Positions 52,149-61,111 are shown, counted from the first letter of the stretch. The stretch is DNA of 64,000 bases from CAVRCT01 sp963719645 (GCA_963719645.1 CAVRCT010000005.1:372001-436000); one strand, 5' to 3'. The notes: generated by a model from the letters alone, not told the origin. Made by a program: numbers and translations.

Positions 52149-53084
52149 ATGCAACGAATATTAGTGACTGGTGGCGCAGGTTTTATTGGTTCTCATACAG
52201 TTGATTTATTACTGGCAAACGGTTACCACGTGGTGGTGATCGATAACTTAATGACCGGTAAAACCAGCCACCTTAACTTATCACACCCCAATTTACGTTT
52301 TGTGATGGGGGACATCCTTGACTATCCCTTGTTGTTAGCAGAAATGCGTCAATGTCGCGCCGTGCTTCATTTGGCAGCATTAGCATCGGTGCCCAAGTCA
52401 ATTGAAGATCCTATCCAATCATTTAAATTAAACATGCAAGGTTTTTTGCATGTCTTGCAGGCCATTCGTGAATTAAATGGCTCAACACGGTTAGTTTATG
52501 CCTCCAGTGCAGCCGTGTATGGTTCATCTGGGCAATTACCAAGTTGTGATGAAACTGCCTTATCTTCAACGGTGAATTCGCCGTATGCGTTGGAAAAAGC
52601 AAATAATGAACGCTATGCCGAATTATTCGCAAAAATGTTTGGTGTACGCAGCTTAGGGTTGCGTTATTTTAATGTGTACGGCCCTCGCCAAGATCCTCAT
52701 TCACCTTATTCAGGCGTAATTGCCAAGTTTATTCATCAGGTGAAAGAAGAGGAGATGATTACGATTTATGGGGATGGCAAGCAATCACGCGATTTTATTT
52801 ATGTGGCAGATGTGGCGCGGGCTAATTTGCTCGCACTCGACAATCATTATTGCGGTGTATTAAATATCGCAACCGGTGTCTCAGAAACCTTATTAAATTT
52901 AATTTTATATATTGAGAAAATTACCGGCAAGCAGGCCAACACTTGTTTTGCTGGCGCGCGCATTGGCGATATCATCCAATCTTACGCAAAAGTGGCTCTG
53001 GCGGAGCAAAAATTAGGATTTAGTTATGCAACGTCTCTTGAACAGGGAATGCGTGCGCTCCTCGCTGAAAATGCGGTATCATGA
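52149..53084 (+). CDS. NAD-dependent nucleotide-sugar epimerase
   Basis: A 311-aa extended SDR enzyme. NAD motif VTGGAGFIGSHTVDL, VIDNLMTGK, GDILDY, the catalytic YASSAAVYG and SPYALEK (Tyr-x3-Lys), and RYFNVYGPRQDP are all present. This is the UDP-glucose/UDP-GlcNAc 4-epimerase group; RYFNVYGPRQDPHSPYSGVI resembles the WbpP/Gne type more than GalE. It lies upstream of the heptosyltransferase genes on the same strand, so it probably makes a sugar precursor for the cell-surface polysaccharide. The exact substrate is undecided. Confidence 0.85.
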   Translation: MQRILVTGGAGFIGSHTVDLLLANGYHVVVIDNLMTGKTSHLNLSHPNLRFVMGDILDYPLLLAEMRQCRAVLHLAALASVPKSIEDPIQSFKLNMQGFLHVLQAIRELNGSTRLVYASSAAVYGSSGQLPSCDETALSSTVNSPYALEKANNERYAELFAKMFGVRSLGLRYFNVYGPRQDPHSPYSGVIAKFIHQVKEEEMITIYGDGKQSRDFIYVADVARANLLALDNHYCGVLNIATGVSETLLNLILYIEKITGKQANTCFAGARIGDIIQSYAKVALAEQKLGFSYATSLEQGMRALLAENAVS

Positions 53085-53108
53085 CTAACCCATTGTTTGG
53101 AAAGAAAT

Positions 53109-53306
53109 ATGCATAATCAAATTGCAATTGAAGCGTGTACCAAGCGTCGTTATGAAGTGACGCGCGCAGATCTACCGCTTTCTTGTCCGATGAGTGATAT
53201 GCGCGTTTGGGATGCGCATCCACGCGTTTATTTACCTATTGAAGAATCTAATCCAGTGAGTTGCCCTTATTGTGGGGCGGAGTATGTGTTAAAAAATGAC
53301 GAATAA
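53109..53306 (+). CDS. Small zinc-finger domain protein (zf-CHCC type)
   Basis: A 65-aa protein with a compact zinc-binding pattern: a Cys in SCPMSDMRVWD, a His in AHPRVYLP, and the pair CPYCGAEYVL near the end. This matches the zf-CHCC family that includes the mitochondrial complex I subunit NDUFS6; the bacterial role is unknown. ATG at 53109 is used. Its last 11 bases overlap the start of waaF, so it is translated with the LPS-core genes. Confidence 0.8.
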   Translation: MHNQIAIEACTKRRYEVTRADLPLSCPMSDMRVWDAHPRVYLPIEESNPVSCPYCGAEYVLKNDE

Positions 53307-54315
53307 AATATTAGTAGTTGGCCCAACGTGGGTCGGTGATATGGTTATGGCGCAATGTTTGTTTCAAGTATTGAAACAACAGCACCCGGGTGTGGTGATT
53401 GATGTGTTGGCGCCAGGTTGGAGTTTGCCGCTGTTAGCCAGAATGCCAGAGGTCAATGAAGCCATTGTCATGCCAATTGGTCATGGCGAATTAAAATTAT
53501 TAGAACGTTATCGCATTGGCAAACGGTTGCGCGCCAATCGATATGACCAAGCGATTGTGTTACCCAATTCATTTAAATCAGCATTCATTCCTTATTGCGC
53601 AAACATTCCTGTGCGTACCGGTTGGCGCGGTGAAATGCGTTATCATATTTTAAACGACGTACGCGTGCTGGATAAAAAACGTTATCCCTTGTTGATCGAA
53701 CAATATATGGCGTTAGGGTTGCCGGAAGGGGCTGCGTTACCTAAAGACTATCCCTTACCCAAATTACAAATTTCGCCGGTCACACAAAAAGCAGCATTAG
53801 AGCGTTATCAATTAAAGGTAGCCACACAGCCGATTTTAGCATTGTGTCCGGGTGCAGAATTTGGTCCTGCCAAGCGCTGGCCAGAGCAATATTATGCAGA
53901 AATTGCGAATGAAAAATTAGCGGCCGGTTGGCAAGTTTGGTTATTTGGTTCGCCTAAAGATCAAGTGGTTGCAGAAATAATTATGGAATTGACTCAAGGA
54001 CGTTGCAGTAATTTAACGGGCAAAACTCGTTTAGAGGAAGCCGTTGATTTATTGTCATTAGCATCCGGTGTGGTGAGCAATGATTCGGGTTTGATGCATA
54101 TTTCTGCTGCGTTAAACAAACCATTGGTTGCAGTGTATGGCCCGACCAGCGCGTCTTTCACGCCACCTTTAAATAAAGACGCAAAAGTATTGAGTTTATC
54201 CATCGAGTGCCAACCTTGTTTTCAACGCGTTTGTCCTTTGAAACATCATCGTTGCATGCTTGAGTTGCAGCCTAAGCAAGTGTTAGACGCAATGAGTCAG
54301 TGGGCAATTCCATGA
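53296..54315 (+). CDS. waaF: ADP-heptose:LPS heptosyltransferase II
   Basis: A 339-aa GT9 glycosyltransferase that adds the second heptose to the LPS inner core on the cytoplasmic face of the inner membrane. Recognisable are ILVVGPTWVGDMVMAQCLF at the N-terminus, LCPGAEFGPAKRWPEQYY, and the ADP-heptose site VSNDSGLMHISAALNKPLVA followed by YGPTSASFTPP. A cysteine-rich end (CQPCFQRVCPLKHHRCM) is typical of the family. It overlaps the upstream zinc protein by 11 bases and waaC by four. Confidence 0.93.
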   Translation: MTNKILVVGPTWVGDMVMAQCLFQVLKQQHPGVVIDVLAPGWSLPLLARMPEVNEAIVMPIGHGELKLLERYRIGKRLRANRYDQAIVLPNSFKSAFIPYCANIPVRTGWRGEMRYHILNDVRVLDKKRYPLLIEQYMALGLPEGAALPKDYPLPKLQISPVTQKAALERYQLKVATQPILALCPGAEFGPAKRWPEQYYAEIANEKLAAGWQVWLFGSPKDQVVAEIIMELTQGRCSNLTGKTRLEEAVDLLSLASGVVSNDSGLMHISAALNKPLVAVYGPTSASFTPPLNKDAKVLSLSIECQPCFQRVCPLKHHRCMLELQPKQVLDAMSQWAIP

Positions 54316-55343
54316 AAGTGTTAATTGTCAAAACCTCTTCGATGGGTGATGTGATTCATACATTGCCCGCATTAACGGATGCAGGACGAGCGATCCCCGG
54401 TATTCGTTTTGATTGGATTGTCGAAGAAAATTTCGCAGAAATTCCCCGTTGGCATCCGCTTGTCGATCAAATTTTTCCTGTCGCATTGCGTCGTTGGCGT
54501 AAAAATATGTTTGCTCCACAAACTCGAAAAGAATTGCGCGCGGTTTACGAGCAATTAAAAAAAAATCGCTATGATTTTATTATTGATGCACAAGGCTTGG
54601 TAAAAAGTGCATGGCTGACGCATTTAGCCAACGGTGTGCGTTGTGGTTTTGATTGGCAATCGGCGCGCGAACCCTTAGCATCTATTTTTTATAGTCGTAA
54701 ATGTGCGACGGCACCTGTCAAAAAACAACATGCGATAGAACGTATTCGCAGTTTATTCAGTCAAGCATTGCATTATCCGTTACCGAGTTCGATTCCAGAC
54801 TATGGCGTCAATCGCCAATTATTTGTGGATGAGACATTGCAGCAACAAAATTATTTAGTTTTTTTGCACGGTACCACGTGGCCTACGAAACATTGGCCTG
54901 AACATTATTGGCAGCAATTAGCGGTGTTAGCGAATCAAAATAATTTTGCAGTTAAATTGCCGTGGGGCAATGAGGAAGAACAAAAACGCGCAGAGCGCAT
55001 TGCTTCGAGTTGTCAGCAAGCAGACGTTTTACCGCGCATGGCGCTCAAGCAAGTTGCCACCGTGTTAGCGAGTGCAAAAGCGGTTGTTGCAGTGGATACC
55101 GGCTTAGGACATTTAACCGCGGCATTGGCAGTCCCCGCGGTTTCACTATATGGCCCGACCAATGCGCAATTAACCGGTGCATTAGGCAAATCACAACTGC
55201 ATTTATCGTCACACTTTCAGTGCGCTCCTTGCTTAAGCCGTGACTGCACATTTCAAAATGCATCTTCATATCTCGAACAACCTCCTTGTTTCAATGAAAT
55301 TTCACCGGCTGTTGTTTGGCAGGCGTTGGCGACATTGATTTAA
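54312..55343 (+). CDS. waaC: ADP-heptose:LPS heptosyltransferase I
   Basis: A 343-aa GT9 enzyme that transfers the first heptose onto Kdo of the lipid A-core. It opens with MKVLIVKTSSMGDVIHTLPAL. It contains FLHGTTWPTKHWPEHYW and VAVDTGLGHLTAALAVPAVS with YGPTNAQ. The ATG at 54312 overlaps the waaF stop (ATGA). The last 32 bases are repeated at 61251-61281, so the second accessory island starts exactly at the end of this gene while leaving it intact. Confidence 0.94.
   Translation: MKVLIVKTSSMGDVIHTLPALTDAGRAIPGIRFDWIVEENFAEIPRWHPLVDQIFPVALRRWRKNMFAPQTRKELRAVYEQLKKNRYDFIIDAQGLVKSAWLTHLANGVRCGFDWQSAREPLASIFYSRKCATAPVKKQHAIERIRSLFSQALHYPLPSSIPDYGVNRQLFVDETLQQQNYLVFLHGTTWPTKHWPEHYWQQLAVLANQNNFAVKLPWGNEEEQKRAERIASSCQQADVLPRMALKQVATVLASAKAVVAVDTGLGHLTAALAVPAVSLYGPTNAQLTGALGKSQLHLSSHFQCAPCLSRDCTFQNASSYLEQPPCFNEISPAVVWQALATLI
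55312..55342 (+). repeat. Left copy of a 31-bp direct repeat at the waaC 3' end (possible attachment site)
   Basis: TTGTTTGGCAGGCGTTGG followed by CGACATTGATTTA. The partner at 61251-61281 differs by a single base (C to A). The repeat includes the waaC stop codon region. This is the pattern left by integration of an element into the 3' end of a gene, with the end restored. Confidence 0.75.
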
Positions 55344-55364
55344 AAATAAACGACGAGTTAATTT

Positions 55365-56468
55365 ATGAAAATAACTGTTAAAACTTTATCGGCAGGGACT
55401 TATGAACTTGTTCTAGATGCACATGCTAATATTCGAGAGCTGCGCACTAAAATAGCCAATGCGATGGAAATGCCATGGGGCTCGTTTATTCTAGCTAACC
55501 TGCAAGATAAAGATGGAAATAGTTTATGCGCTATTTTTATGGATGATCCTGCGGATGAGATTTTAGTTGATTTTATCAGGAGAGAAGTGAAAAAGCCGAA
55601 CCTCCAAATTGAAGAATTAACGATTATTGCAGTATTGAATTTAGGAGCAGGCCATTACAGACCCACTAAACATAATCCCAGAGGCATTTCTGCATATGCA
55701 AATTTTGATTTGGATCACCAAAATAATTTTTTCCGATTAACTCTTCAGCCGGATCAAAAAGAAAGTTTTAGCGCAAGACTTGAAAGAATTGGTAAGAGTG
55801 CAGCAGATGTGCCAGATCATTTACAAGATCCCATTACAGCAGCAGTGATGGATAATCCCGTCATCGCATCAAATCAACGAACGTTTGATTTGTCTTCATT
55901 GGAGCGTGCTAAGTACATAGACCCCTATTCAAGACAGCAATTAGAAGAATTTACAAGGCCTAACTTAAGATTACGATCAGAGATTGAAGACTGTGTAACT
56001 GAACAAGAGCAGCGTCATGCGAACGATGATTATCGGGATGAGCATGATGAAAAATACGTACATCCGACAACAGAAAAAACATTATGTGCTGAGCTCAAAA
56101 AAGCAGATAGTTTAGAGAGCCATCTAAAAGTAATAAAAAAATATATAGGTTATATTAAAGCGCAAGAAGCCAAAAAAAGTTGTTTGTCAGTATCTTTTTG
56201 CTTTTCATTTTTTGAAAAAAGTTACTCAAATGAATCAAGAAAAAATGCTGCGAAACAAATGAGAAACTACATTCAATTTTTATTAAAACAAGATAACGTT
56301 GGTGATGAAAGAGCGCGCTGGGAAAATGTTAGAAAGCATGCTTTTGCATTTGAAAACGGCTTTTTAGAAAAATTCCATCATCAATTTTATTGTCGATTTA
56401 TAACAGCGCGTAGCCTGAGCGATAGTTCAAGGAAAGGAAGCGTAACTAAACCCCGTGTTTCAGCTTAG
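55365..56468 (+). CDS. Ubiquitin-like plus U-box domain protein (candidate E3 ligase effector)
   Basis: A 367-aa protein without signal peptide. Residues about 1-72 look ubiquitin-like: two strands (ITVKTLSAGTYELVL), a helix (NIRELRTKIANAM), then FILANLQDKDGNSL. Residues about 148-212 read as a U-box: VPDHLQDPITAAVMDNPVI, TFDLSSLER, IDPYSRQQLEEF, then LRLRSEIEDCV. These match the pattern P-x-x-x-x-D-P-I-T...M..PV......(F/Y)....L......D(P/p)...Q.L....L.PN..L...I. U-box E3 ligases are eukaryotic, and Legionella effectors such as LubX use them. The C-terminal third is helical and basic, and may bind substrate. First gene of the island after waaC. Confidence 0.7.
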   Translation: MKITVKTLSAGTYELVLDAHANIRELRTKIANAMEMPWGSFILANLQDKDGNSLCAIFMDDPADEILVDFIRREVKKPNLQIEELTIIAVLNLGAGHYRPTKHNPRGISAYANFDLDHQNNFFRLTLQPDQKESFSARLERIGKSAADVPDHLQDPITAAVMDNPVIASNQRTFDLSSLERAKYIDPYSRQQLEEFTRPNLRLRSEIEDCVTEQEQRHANDDYRDEHDEKYVHPTTEKTLCAELKKADSLESHLKVIKKYIGYIKAQEAKKSCLSVSFCFSFFEKSYSNESRKNAAKQMRNYIQFLLKQDNVGDERARWENVRKHAFAFENGFLEKFHHQFYCRFITARSLSDSSRKGSVTKPRVSA

Positions 56469-56518
56469 GTGTGTTTGCGGCAAAATAATCTGTTTTAAAC
56501 ATAGCAACGTTACTTGTA

Positions 56519-57305
56519 TACCAATTGCACCTCAAAATGCGAAATTAAATTCAGTGTTATAAAAACTCGGTGTCATGCCAGCGTGCTCTTAGCTAGCATC
56601 CAGTTTCAATCAAAGCCGATCTGGATGCTAGCTAAGAGCACCATAGGTATCTACACAAGCGTAATTCCAAGTCCGTTGTCTATCAATTGCGAGAGCTGCA
56701 TAAGACAAGGGGTGTCATCCTGAGTGCTTAAGAAAGGGCTGTCATCCTGAGTGCTTTTCGCTCCGAAGGATCTCCCGCAAAAGATAAGGGCTGTCATCCT
56801 GAGTGCTTTTCGCTCCGAAGCATCTCCCGCAAAAGAAAGGGCTGTCATCCTGAGCGCTTCTCGCTCCGAAGCATCTCCCGCAAAAGATAAGGGCTGTCAT
56901 CCTGAGCGCTTTTCGCTCTGAAGCATCTCATGCAAAAGAAAGGGCTGTCATCCTGAGCGCTTTTCGCTCTGAAGCATCTCATGCAAAAGAAGGGGCTGTC
57001 ATCCTGAGTGCTTTTCGCTCCGAAGCATCTCCCGCAAAAGAAAGGGCTGTCATCCTGAGCGCTTTTCGCTCCGAAGGATCTCCCTATGAAGTAGAGAGAT
57101 GCTTAAGAATACTTTTAACTAAACATCAGGAATTTGCGGGAGATCCTTCGGAGCGAAAAGCACTCAGGATGACAGCCCTTGTCTTAAGCAGCTCTCGCTA
57201 TTGATAGACAACGGACTTGGAATTACGCTTGTGTAGATACCTATGTAAGAGCGCGCTGGCACAACACCGAGTTTTAAGTTCGCATTTTGAGGTGCGATTG
57301 GTATA
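56519..57305. repeat. Nested inverted-repeat element carrying a tandem array of about 51-bp units
   Basis: Outer inverted arms: ATACCAATTGCACCTCAAAA at 56518 and its counterpart ending at 57304. Inner arms: TAGGTATCTACACAAGCGTA, continuing to GCGAGAGCTGC, at about 56643-56700, and the complement at 57186-57243. Between them, seven to eight direct copies of an R6-derived unit (GGGCTGTCATCCTGAGTGCT...TCCCGCAAAAGA, about 51 bp) run from 56710 to about 57090. A full R6 loop and one inverted unit follow, to 57180. No gene. Units differ by a few bases, so expansion was stepwise. Confidence 0.85.
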
Positions 57306-57316
57306 TTTAGTTTTTC

Positions 57317-57826
57317 TCAATAAATATTTAAATGCTCATTCATGCGCAGCTTTTTTTGCGCCAATTCTCCATCATTGATCAATTTGCTTTTCATGAACAT
57401 ATCTAAATATTTCGCAATTATTTTTTTGATAATTTCATCATACAATTCACTTCTCACCACGCGATGCAAATCAATAACTCTCCGCAAAAGCATTGCTGAG
57501 GGATTTGTATTGATTCCTGAAATAATCTCAAGAACCACATCTTCGTGTAAGTCAGCATATTGAGCAAAGCCTTCAAGCGTATATTCGCCCGAAGCCAAAA
57601 TATCTTTAATGACCAAACTTACAAAATTTTTTTCAAGCATTTCATTCTCCATTTCTTTTGAATATTTAATAAAACGAAAAAAATCTTTATATCGAGTCCT
57701 AAAAATCTCAATAAGTTCGCTGCAGATAGATCTAAGTAACTCAGCTTCCAACAAATAATTCTCTTCTTTTGATAAACAACTGGGATTGATTCCAATTAAA
57801 CAACATAGTGGTTCCATTGCTGCCAT
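57317..57826 (-). CDS. Small helical protein with HTH-like centre, probable regulator
   Basis: A 169-aa protein I cannot name. It is helical throughout. The segment YTLEGFAQYADLHEDVVLEI followed by ISGINTNPSAMLLRRVIDLH has the layout of a Cro/CI helix-turn-helix (helix, turn, recognition helix, then a conserved SG-x-N-x-x-P). The rest (EAELLRSICSELIEIFR) precedes it. AAGGA is eight bases before the ATG. It is divergent from the S24-like repressor gene with 167 bp between, suggesting paired regulators of the island. Confidence 0.55.
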   Translation of the reverse strand: MAAMEPLCCLIGINPSCLSKEENYLLEAELLRSICSELIEIFRTRYKDFFRFIKYSKEMENEMLEKNFVSLVIKDILASGEYTLEGFAQYADLHEDVVLEIISGINTNPSAMLLRRVIDLHRVVRSELYDEIIKKIIAKYLDMFMKSKLINDGELAQKKLRMNEHLNIY

Positions 57827-57993
57827 GTATCTAATCCTTATTCTTATTTGCCAGTTAGCATGCTAGTATTGATTTAATTTATTCTAAAAAAGATATATTA
57901 TAGCATCATGTTATTCATATTTATTCATTTAAACGGATAATAAAGAAGTTGTCAAGCCAATATATGAATAATTCTATTTGAATTGAGGGATTG
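57827..57993. promoter_or_regulatory. Divergent control region between two regulator genes
   Basis: AT-rich spacer with several TATTCAT/ATGAATA words (57912-57928 and 57961-57970) that could be repressor half-sites. TTGTCA at 57949-57954, with 17 bases to TTCTAT at 57972, is a weak promoter candidate for the rightward repressor gene. GAGGGA at 57985 is its ribosome-binding site. Confidence 0.4.
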
Positions 57994-58641
57994 ATGAACG
58001 AACACACATTGGGTGTGACACTGCACCAATTAATGAAAATACACGGAGACTTGTCAGTGAGTGAACTGGCGAGACAAACACAAGTACCTCAGCCAACTCT
58101 GCACCATATTTTAAGTGGAACAACAAAAAAACCTAGAAAACAAGCGCTCGATTCACTCGCTAGATTTTTTTCTATTTCAGTGGCTCAATTAACGGGTTCG
58201 CTTCCATTGCCACCCCTGATACCAAACGCAATTAAAGACAGCTTAAAAATTTCAACGGTTCCATTAATAGAGTGGAATAAATTGGACGAGTGGGTTGAAT
58301 CCAAAGATAAACAGCACGCTAAAGTATTAAAAGAAATAATTATCGATAACAAAATTGGAGAGAATTCCTTTGCATTACTCATGAAAGACTCTAGCATGGA
58401 GCCGCTTTTTTTAAAAAATGCGATTTTGGTTTTTGATTCTGAAAAAAAACCAAAGGATAGAGATTTTGTCCTCGCATATTTGGCGCAAGAGAATTTATTT
58501 ATATTTAATCGATTATTTATTGATGGCCATGACTTATTTCTTAGGCAAGATCAAGCAGATGGGGAAACCCATTTATTAAAATTAAAACCATTAATTGATA
58601 AAATTATCGCAACACTTAGTGAGGTGAGGACGCAATTTTAG
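57994..58641 (+). CDS. CI/LexA-like repressor: HTH plus S24-like C-terminal domain
   Basis: A 215-aa regulator. The N-terminal XRE-type helix-turn-helix is LSVSELARQTQVPQPTLHHI followed by LSGTTKKPRKQALDSLARFF. The C-terminal S24-like fold starts near residue 90: FALLMKDSSMEPLF holds the serine-box (SSMEP), followed by DRDFVLAYL. In the strand where LexA/CI proteins have the catalytic Lys (usually in a VKRL-like phrase) this protein has FIFNRLF, so the lysine is not obvious. It may be a dimerising but non-cleaving repressor. Such repressors are common on integrative elements. Confidence 0.75.
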   Translation: MNEHTLGVTLHQLMKIHGDLSVSELARQTQVPQPTLHHILSGTTKKPRKQALDSLARFFSISVAQLTGSLPLPPLIPNAIKDSLKISTVPLIEWNKLDEWVESKDKQHAKVLKEIIIDNKIGENSFALLMKDSSMEPLFLKNAILVFDSEKKPKDRDFVLAYLAQENLFIFNRLFIDGHDLFLRQDQADGETHLLKLKPLIDKIIATLSEVRTQF

Positions 58642-58645
58642 CATG

Positions 58646-59407
58646 CTAGATTTTTTCAATTGCCAAATTATCTTCTCTTTCGACATGTTTGATGGTTTGA
58701 CCTTCATCTAAATTAAAAATAAATGGATTAAAATTTGTGTGAATGTCGTAATAATCAATACCTTCGGATTTTTTCAGGAACTTTACAATTAGCCATGCTG
58801 GAAATACAAGAATAATCGCACAGACCATTTTCCACATATATCCTGAAAACATCATCCATATTAAATCATGATTTGTCATCTTCCCCGTGTAGTTTAATAT
58901 ATCAACAATAATGGTTAAACTTGCTTGTCCTATTGCCGTTGATACCAAACTTCTAGCTATAAATAATTTACCAAGCATAAATATTTTCCATTTTGCTAGT
59001 AAATAAACATTAACAAACTCACCTACCAATAGCGCAATTAAACCTGAGAAAACATATCTGATTGTTGGGTCAAAAACAATTTTGTAAGCTTCTGAAAATT
59101 GAAAAAAGGTCGGTGATTTAGTATGCGAAATACTTGTAACTACAAAAGCAAATAAAATTTCTGCCAATACACCAATCCAAATAAATAGTCTTGGATATGC
59201 ATAACCATAAACTTCACCTACAATATCACAGATTGAAAATGTAAATACAAAAACAAATATTCCTCCTGGCACCAGTAGATCGCTGACTATTGTTAGCTTG
59301 TTTGCCAAGCACACAGTGGATAATAAAAAAGTTAAATAACACCCCAAAAATAAATATGGGTATTTGTATTGCTTTTTGCGTGTCAATGAGTTCAATGTAT
59401 TATTCAT
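58646..59407 (-). CDS. VUT-family transporter (YhhQ/queuosine-precursor type)
   Basis: A 253-aa membrane protein with six predicted helices. Family phrases are YLTFLLSTVCLANKLTIV, VFTFSICDIVGEVYGYAYPR (ICDIVGEVYG is typical), GEFVNVYLLAKWKI and ARSLVSTAIGQ. E. coli YhhQ imports queuosine precursors (preQ0/preQ1), so salvage of a modified base from the host is plausible. Its 3' end faces the repressor gene with only four bases between stops. The island location suggests acquisition by transfer. Confidence 0.8.
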   Translation of the reverse strand: MNNTLNSLTRKKQYKYPYLFLGCYLTFLLSTVCLANKLTIVSDLLVPGGIFVFVFTFSICDIVGEVYGYAYPRLFIWIGVLAEILFAFVVTSISHTKSPTFFQFSEAYKIVFDPTIRYVFSGLIALLVGEFVNVYLLAKWKIFMLGKLFIARSLVSTAIGQASLTIIVDILNYTGKMTNHDLIWMMFSGYMWKMVCAIILVFPAWLIVKFLKKSEGIDYYDIHTNFNPFIFNLDEGQTIKHVEREDNLAIEKI

Positions 59408-59419
59408 ATTTCATTCACT

Positions 59420-59920
59420 CTATAGTTTATTTTTCAACTCAAACTCTTTAACAGTTTCTCGCACACCAGCTAGGTAACCGATCCTACTCGCATCGACGGC
59501 TCCTAACTTTTCCAGAATCGACTTATCTTTAGCTATTTCAATAGGGGTCTTTTTTATGGTAGCTTTTTTATTTTTAGACTGCAGCTCCATAAGGTATTCG
59601 TCTACTTGCTCAGAAAGTTGTTGTCCAACTACTGAATAAGTAGGTTTCATTTTTTCAACCGTAGCAATATACGTCAAAGTCCTAATCGTTTTTTTATCCA
59701 GACCTTCTAGAAGATCATTATCAGTAATGATTTCACTGACATTCTTTTCAACCACATGTCTTCCGGACAATTTAATGATTACTTTTTTGCAACCAGTTTT
59801 CTTGCATTCAAAAACATCCATCACTTCATATTCTGATCTGTCCTTCATTTCGGAAACAAATTCTTTAAACATGACTGTTAGCCAACTAGTAAAATTATTT
59901 ATTCTTTGTAAATTTGGCAT
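59420..59920 (-). CDS. Hypothetical protein
   Basis: A 166-aa protein I do not recognise. The first half is mixed alpha/beta with FECKKTGCKKVIIKLSGRHV, where the two Cys might form a metal or disulfide pair. The second half is charged and helical (LSEQVDEYLMELQSKNKKAT). The end (DASRIGYLAGVRETVKEFEL) resembles a dimerisation helix. It lies 12 bp upstream of the VUT gene and 18 bp downstream of the methyltransferase on the same strand, so the three form one likely transcript. Confidence 0.55.
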   Translation of the reverse strand: MPNLQRINNFTSWLTVMFKEFVSEMKDRSEYEVMDVFECKKTGCKKVIIKLSGRHVVEKNVSEIITDNDLLEGLDKKTIRTLTYIATVEKMKPTYSVVGQQLSEQVDEYLMELQSKNKKATIKKTPIEIAKDKSILEKLGAVDASRIGYLAGVRETVKEFELKNKL

Positions 59921-59938
59921 ATTTATACCCTTTGAATT

Positions 59939-61111
59939 CTATTGTTTGATGGCAATTGCGCCCACGCTTTCTTGGCCATTTAAGATTAAGTCATCAGGAA
60001 ACTGACCAGCTCTATTAATATAAGAAGATTGGTCAATTTTTAAATTGGCACGATTTAACGTGCGATCAAGTACTTCTTTTGTTATCCAATGAACAAATTG
60101 AGGCAAGGATGCAGCTCTGCCGCTGCTTTCAAACTCTGCAGGATTAAAGATTTCACCAGGCCATTCTATTCCGGATGACATTCTCTTTTCATGTTCTGGA
60201 ATAAATTTCTGCCAGTTCTTCAGATAGGGTGTTTCGCAGATAATGTATACTTTTCCATTTTGTTTTAATAAAGATGCTATATGTTGCAAGGATTGTTCGA
60301 TCTGCTTACCTGGAAAAAAATGCAATACGCGGCAAATTAATATTGCATCAAAATAGTTTTTAGGTAATCCCAATAATTCTTCTGGAAAAGATCCAGGAAC
60401 AAGAATTAATTTATCATTACTAAATTCTTGTGTATAACGATTATAAATTACAGCTAGGTTCTGAGGCTCTATATCATTACAAAAAACAGTAGCGCCGTAT
60501 TTTAACGCTTGCAATGAGGCTGCACCAAAAGCAGCTCCTATTTCCAAAACGTTACCTCCAATTTCCCCAATTTTTTTTGCACTTTCGATGAACTGTTGTG
60601 AGTATGGATCACAAGGAGTTGTTGTAAACCCCCCGGATGGATTATGTGTTTTAATAAATTGCCCCGTTTTTTCTGATTGTGCGGGCATTTTTACTTGCTT
60701 CATTATTTCAGGATCGAACAAGACATTATTTTTATTATCATAAGTCAAATTCAAATCTTTGCTGATCAACCAAGGGTAATCAGAAAAGCATTTTGTTTCA
60801 AAAGCAATGCTTGTCTTGGTTATGTGCTCATTAAAAGTTAGTAAAAATTCGATGGTTGGTGTCCCATAATGATTTTTCCATCGGTTAATTTTAACTTTTA
60901 GGAGTAAATTTTTTAGCTCTGGAAAATCTAGTAAGGACTTGCAAAATCCTTCAAATAATATTGTTGCTTGTGTTATTTTTAAATTTTCTTCTGTTATGTT
61001 AGAAGCAATAATGTCATCTAAAATAGTTAATAAGTTTTCCGAACCCACATTTTTTTTGCGACTATTTGAAATTGCTAATTGAATTGCAAGATAAAAGCTT
61101 TTAACATCCAT
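59939..61111 (-). CDS. Class I SAM-dependent methyltransferase with N-terminal helical extension
   Basis: A 390-aa protein. Residues 1 to about 145 are helical without known signature. A Rossmann-type methyltransferase follows: motif I GNVLEIGAAFGAASLQAL, acidic strand-2 end VFCNDIEPQNL, motif for substrate access YFDAILICRVLHFF, and LLKQNGKVYIICETPYL. The target is unknown; several Legionella genomes carry comparable stand-alone methyltransferases of effector type. First gene of the minus-strand trio in the island and adjacent to its right border repeat. Confidence 0.75.
   Translation of the reverse strand: MDVKSFYLAIQLAISNSRKKNVGSENLLTILDDIIASNITEENLKITQATILFEGFCKSLLDFPELKNLLLKVKINRWKNHYGTPTIEFLLTFNEHITKTSIAFETKCFSDYPWLISKDLNLTYDNKNNVLFDPEIMKQVKMPAQSEKTGQFIKTHNPSGGFTTTPCDPYSQQFIESAKKIGEIGGNVLEIGAAFGAASLQALKYGATVFCNDIEPQNLAVIYNRYTQEFSNDKLILVPGSFPEELLGLPKNYFDAILICRVLHFFPGKQIEQSLQHIASLLKQNGKVYIICETPYLKNWQKFIPEHEKRMSSGIEWPGEIFNPAEFESSGRAASLPQFVHWITKEVLDRTLNRANLKIDQSSYINRAGQFPDDLILNGQESVGAIAIKQ

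Noticed and set aside
56710..57090. Possible CRISPR array
   Set aside because: The units are contiguous about 51-bp direct repeats without unique spacers, and no cas gene is near. They derive from the dispersed R6 repeat.
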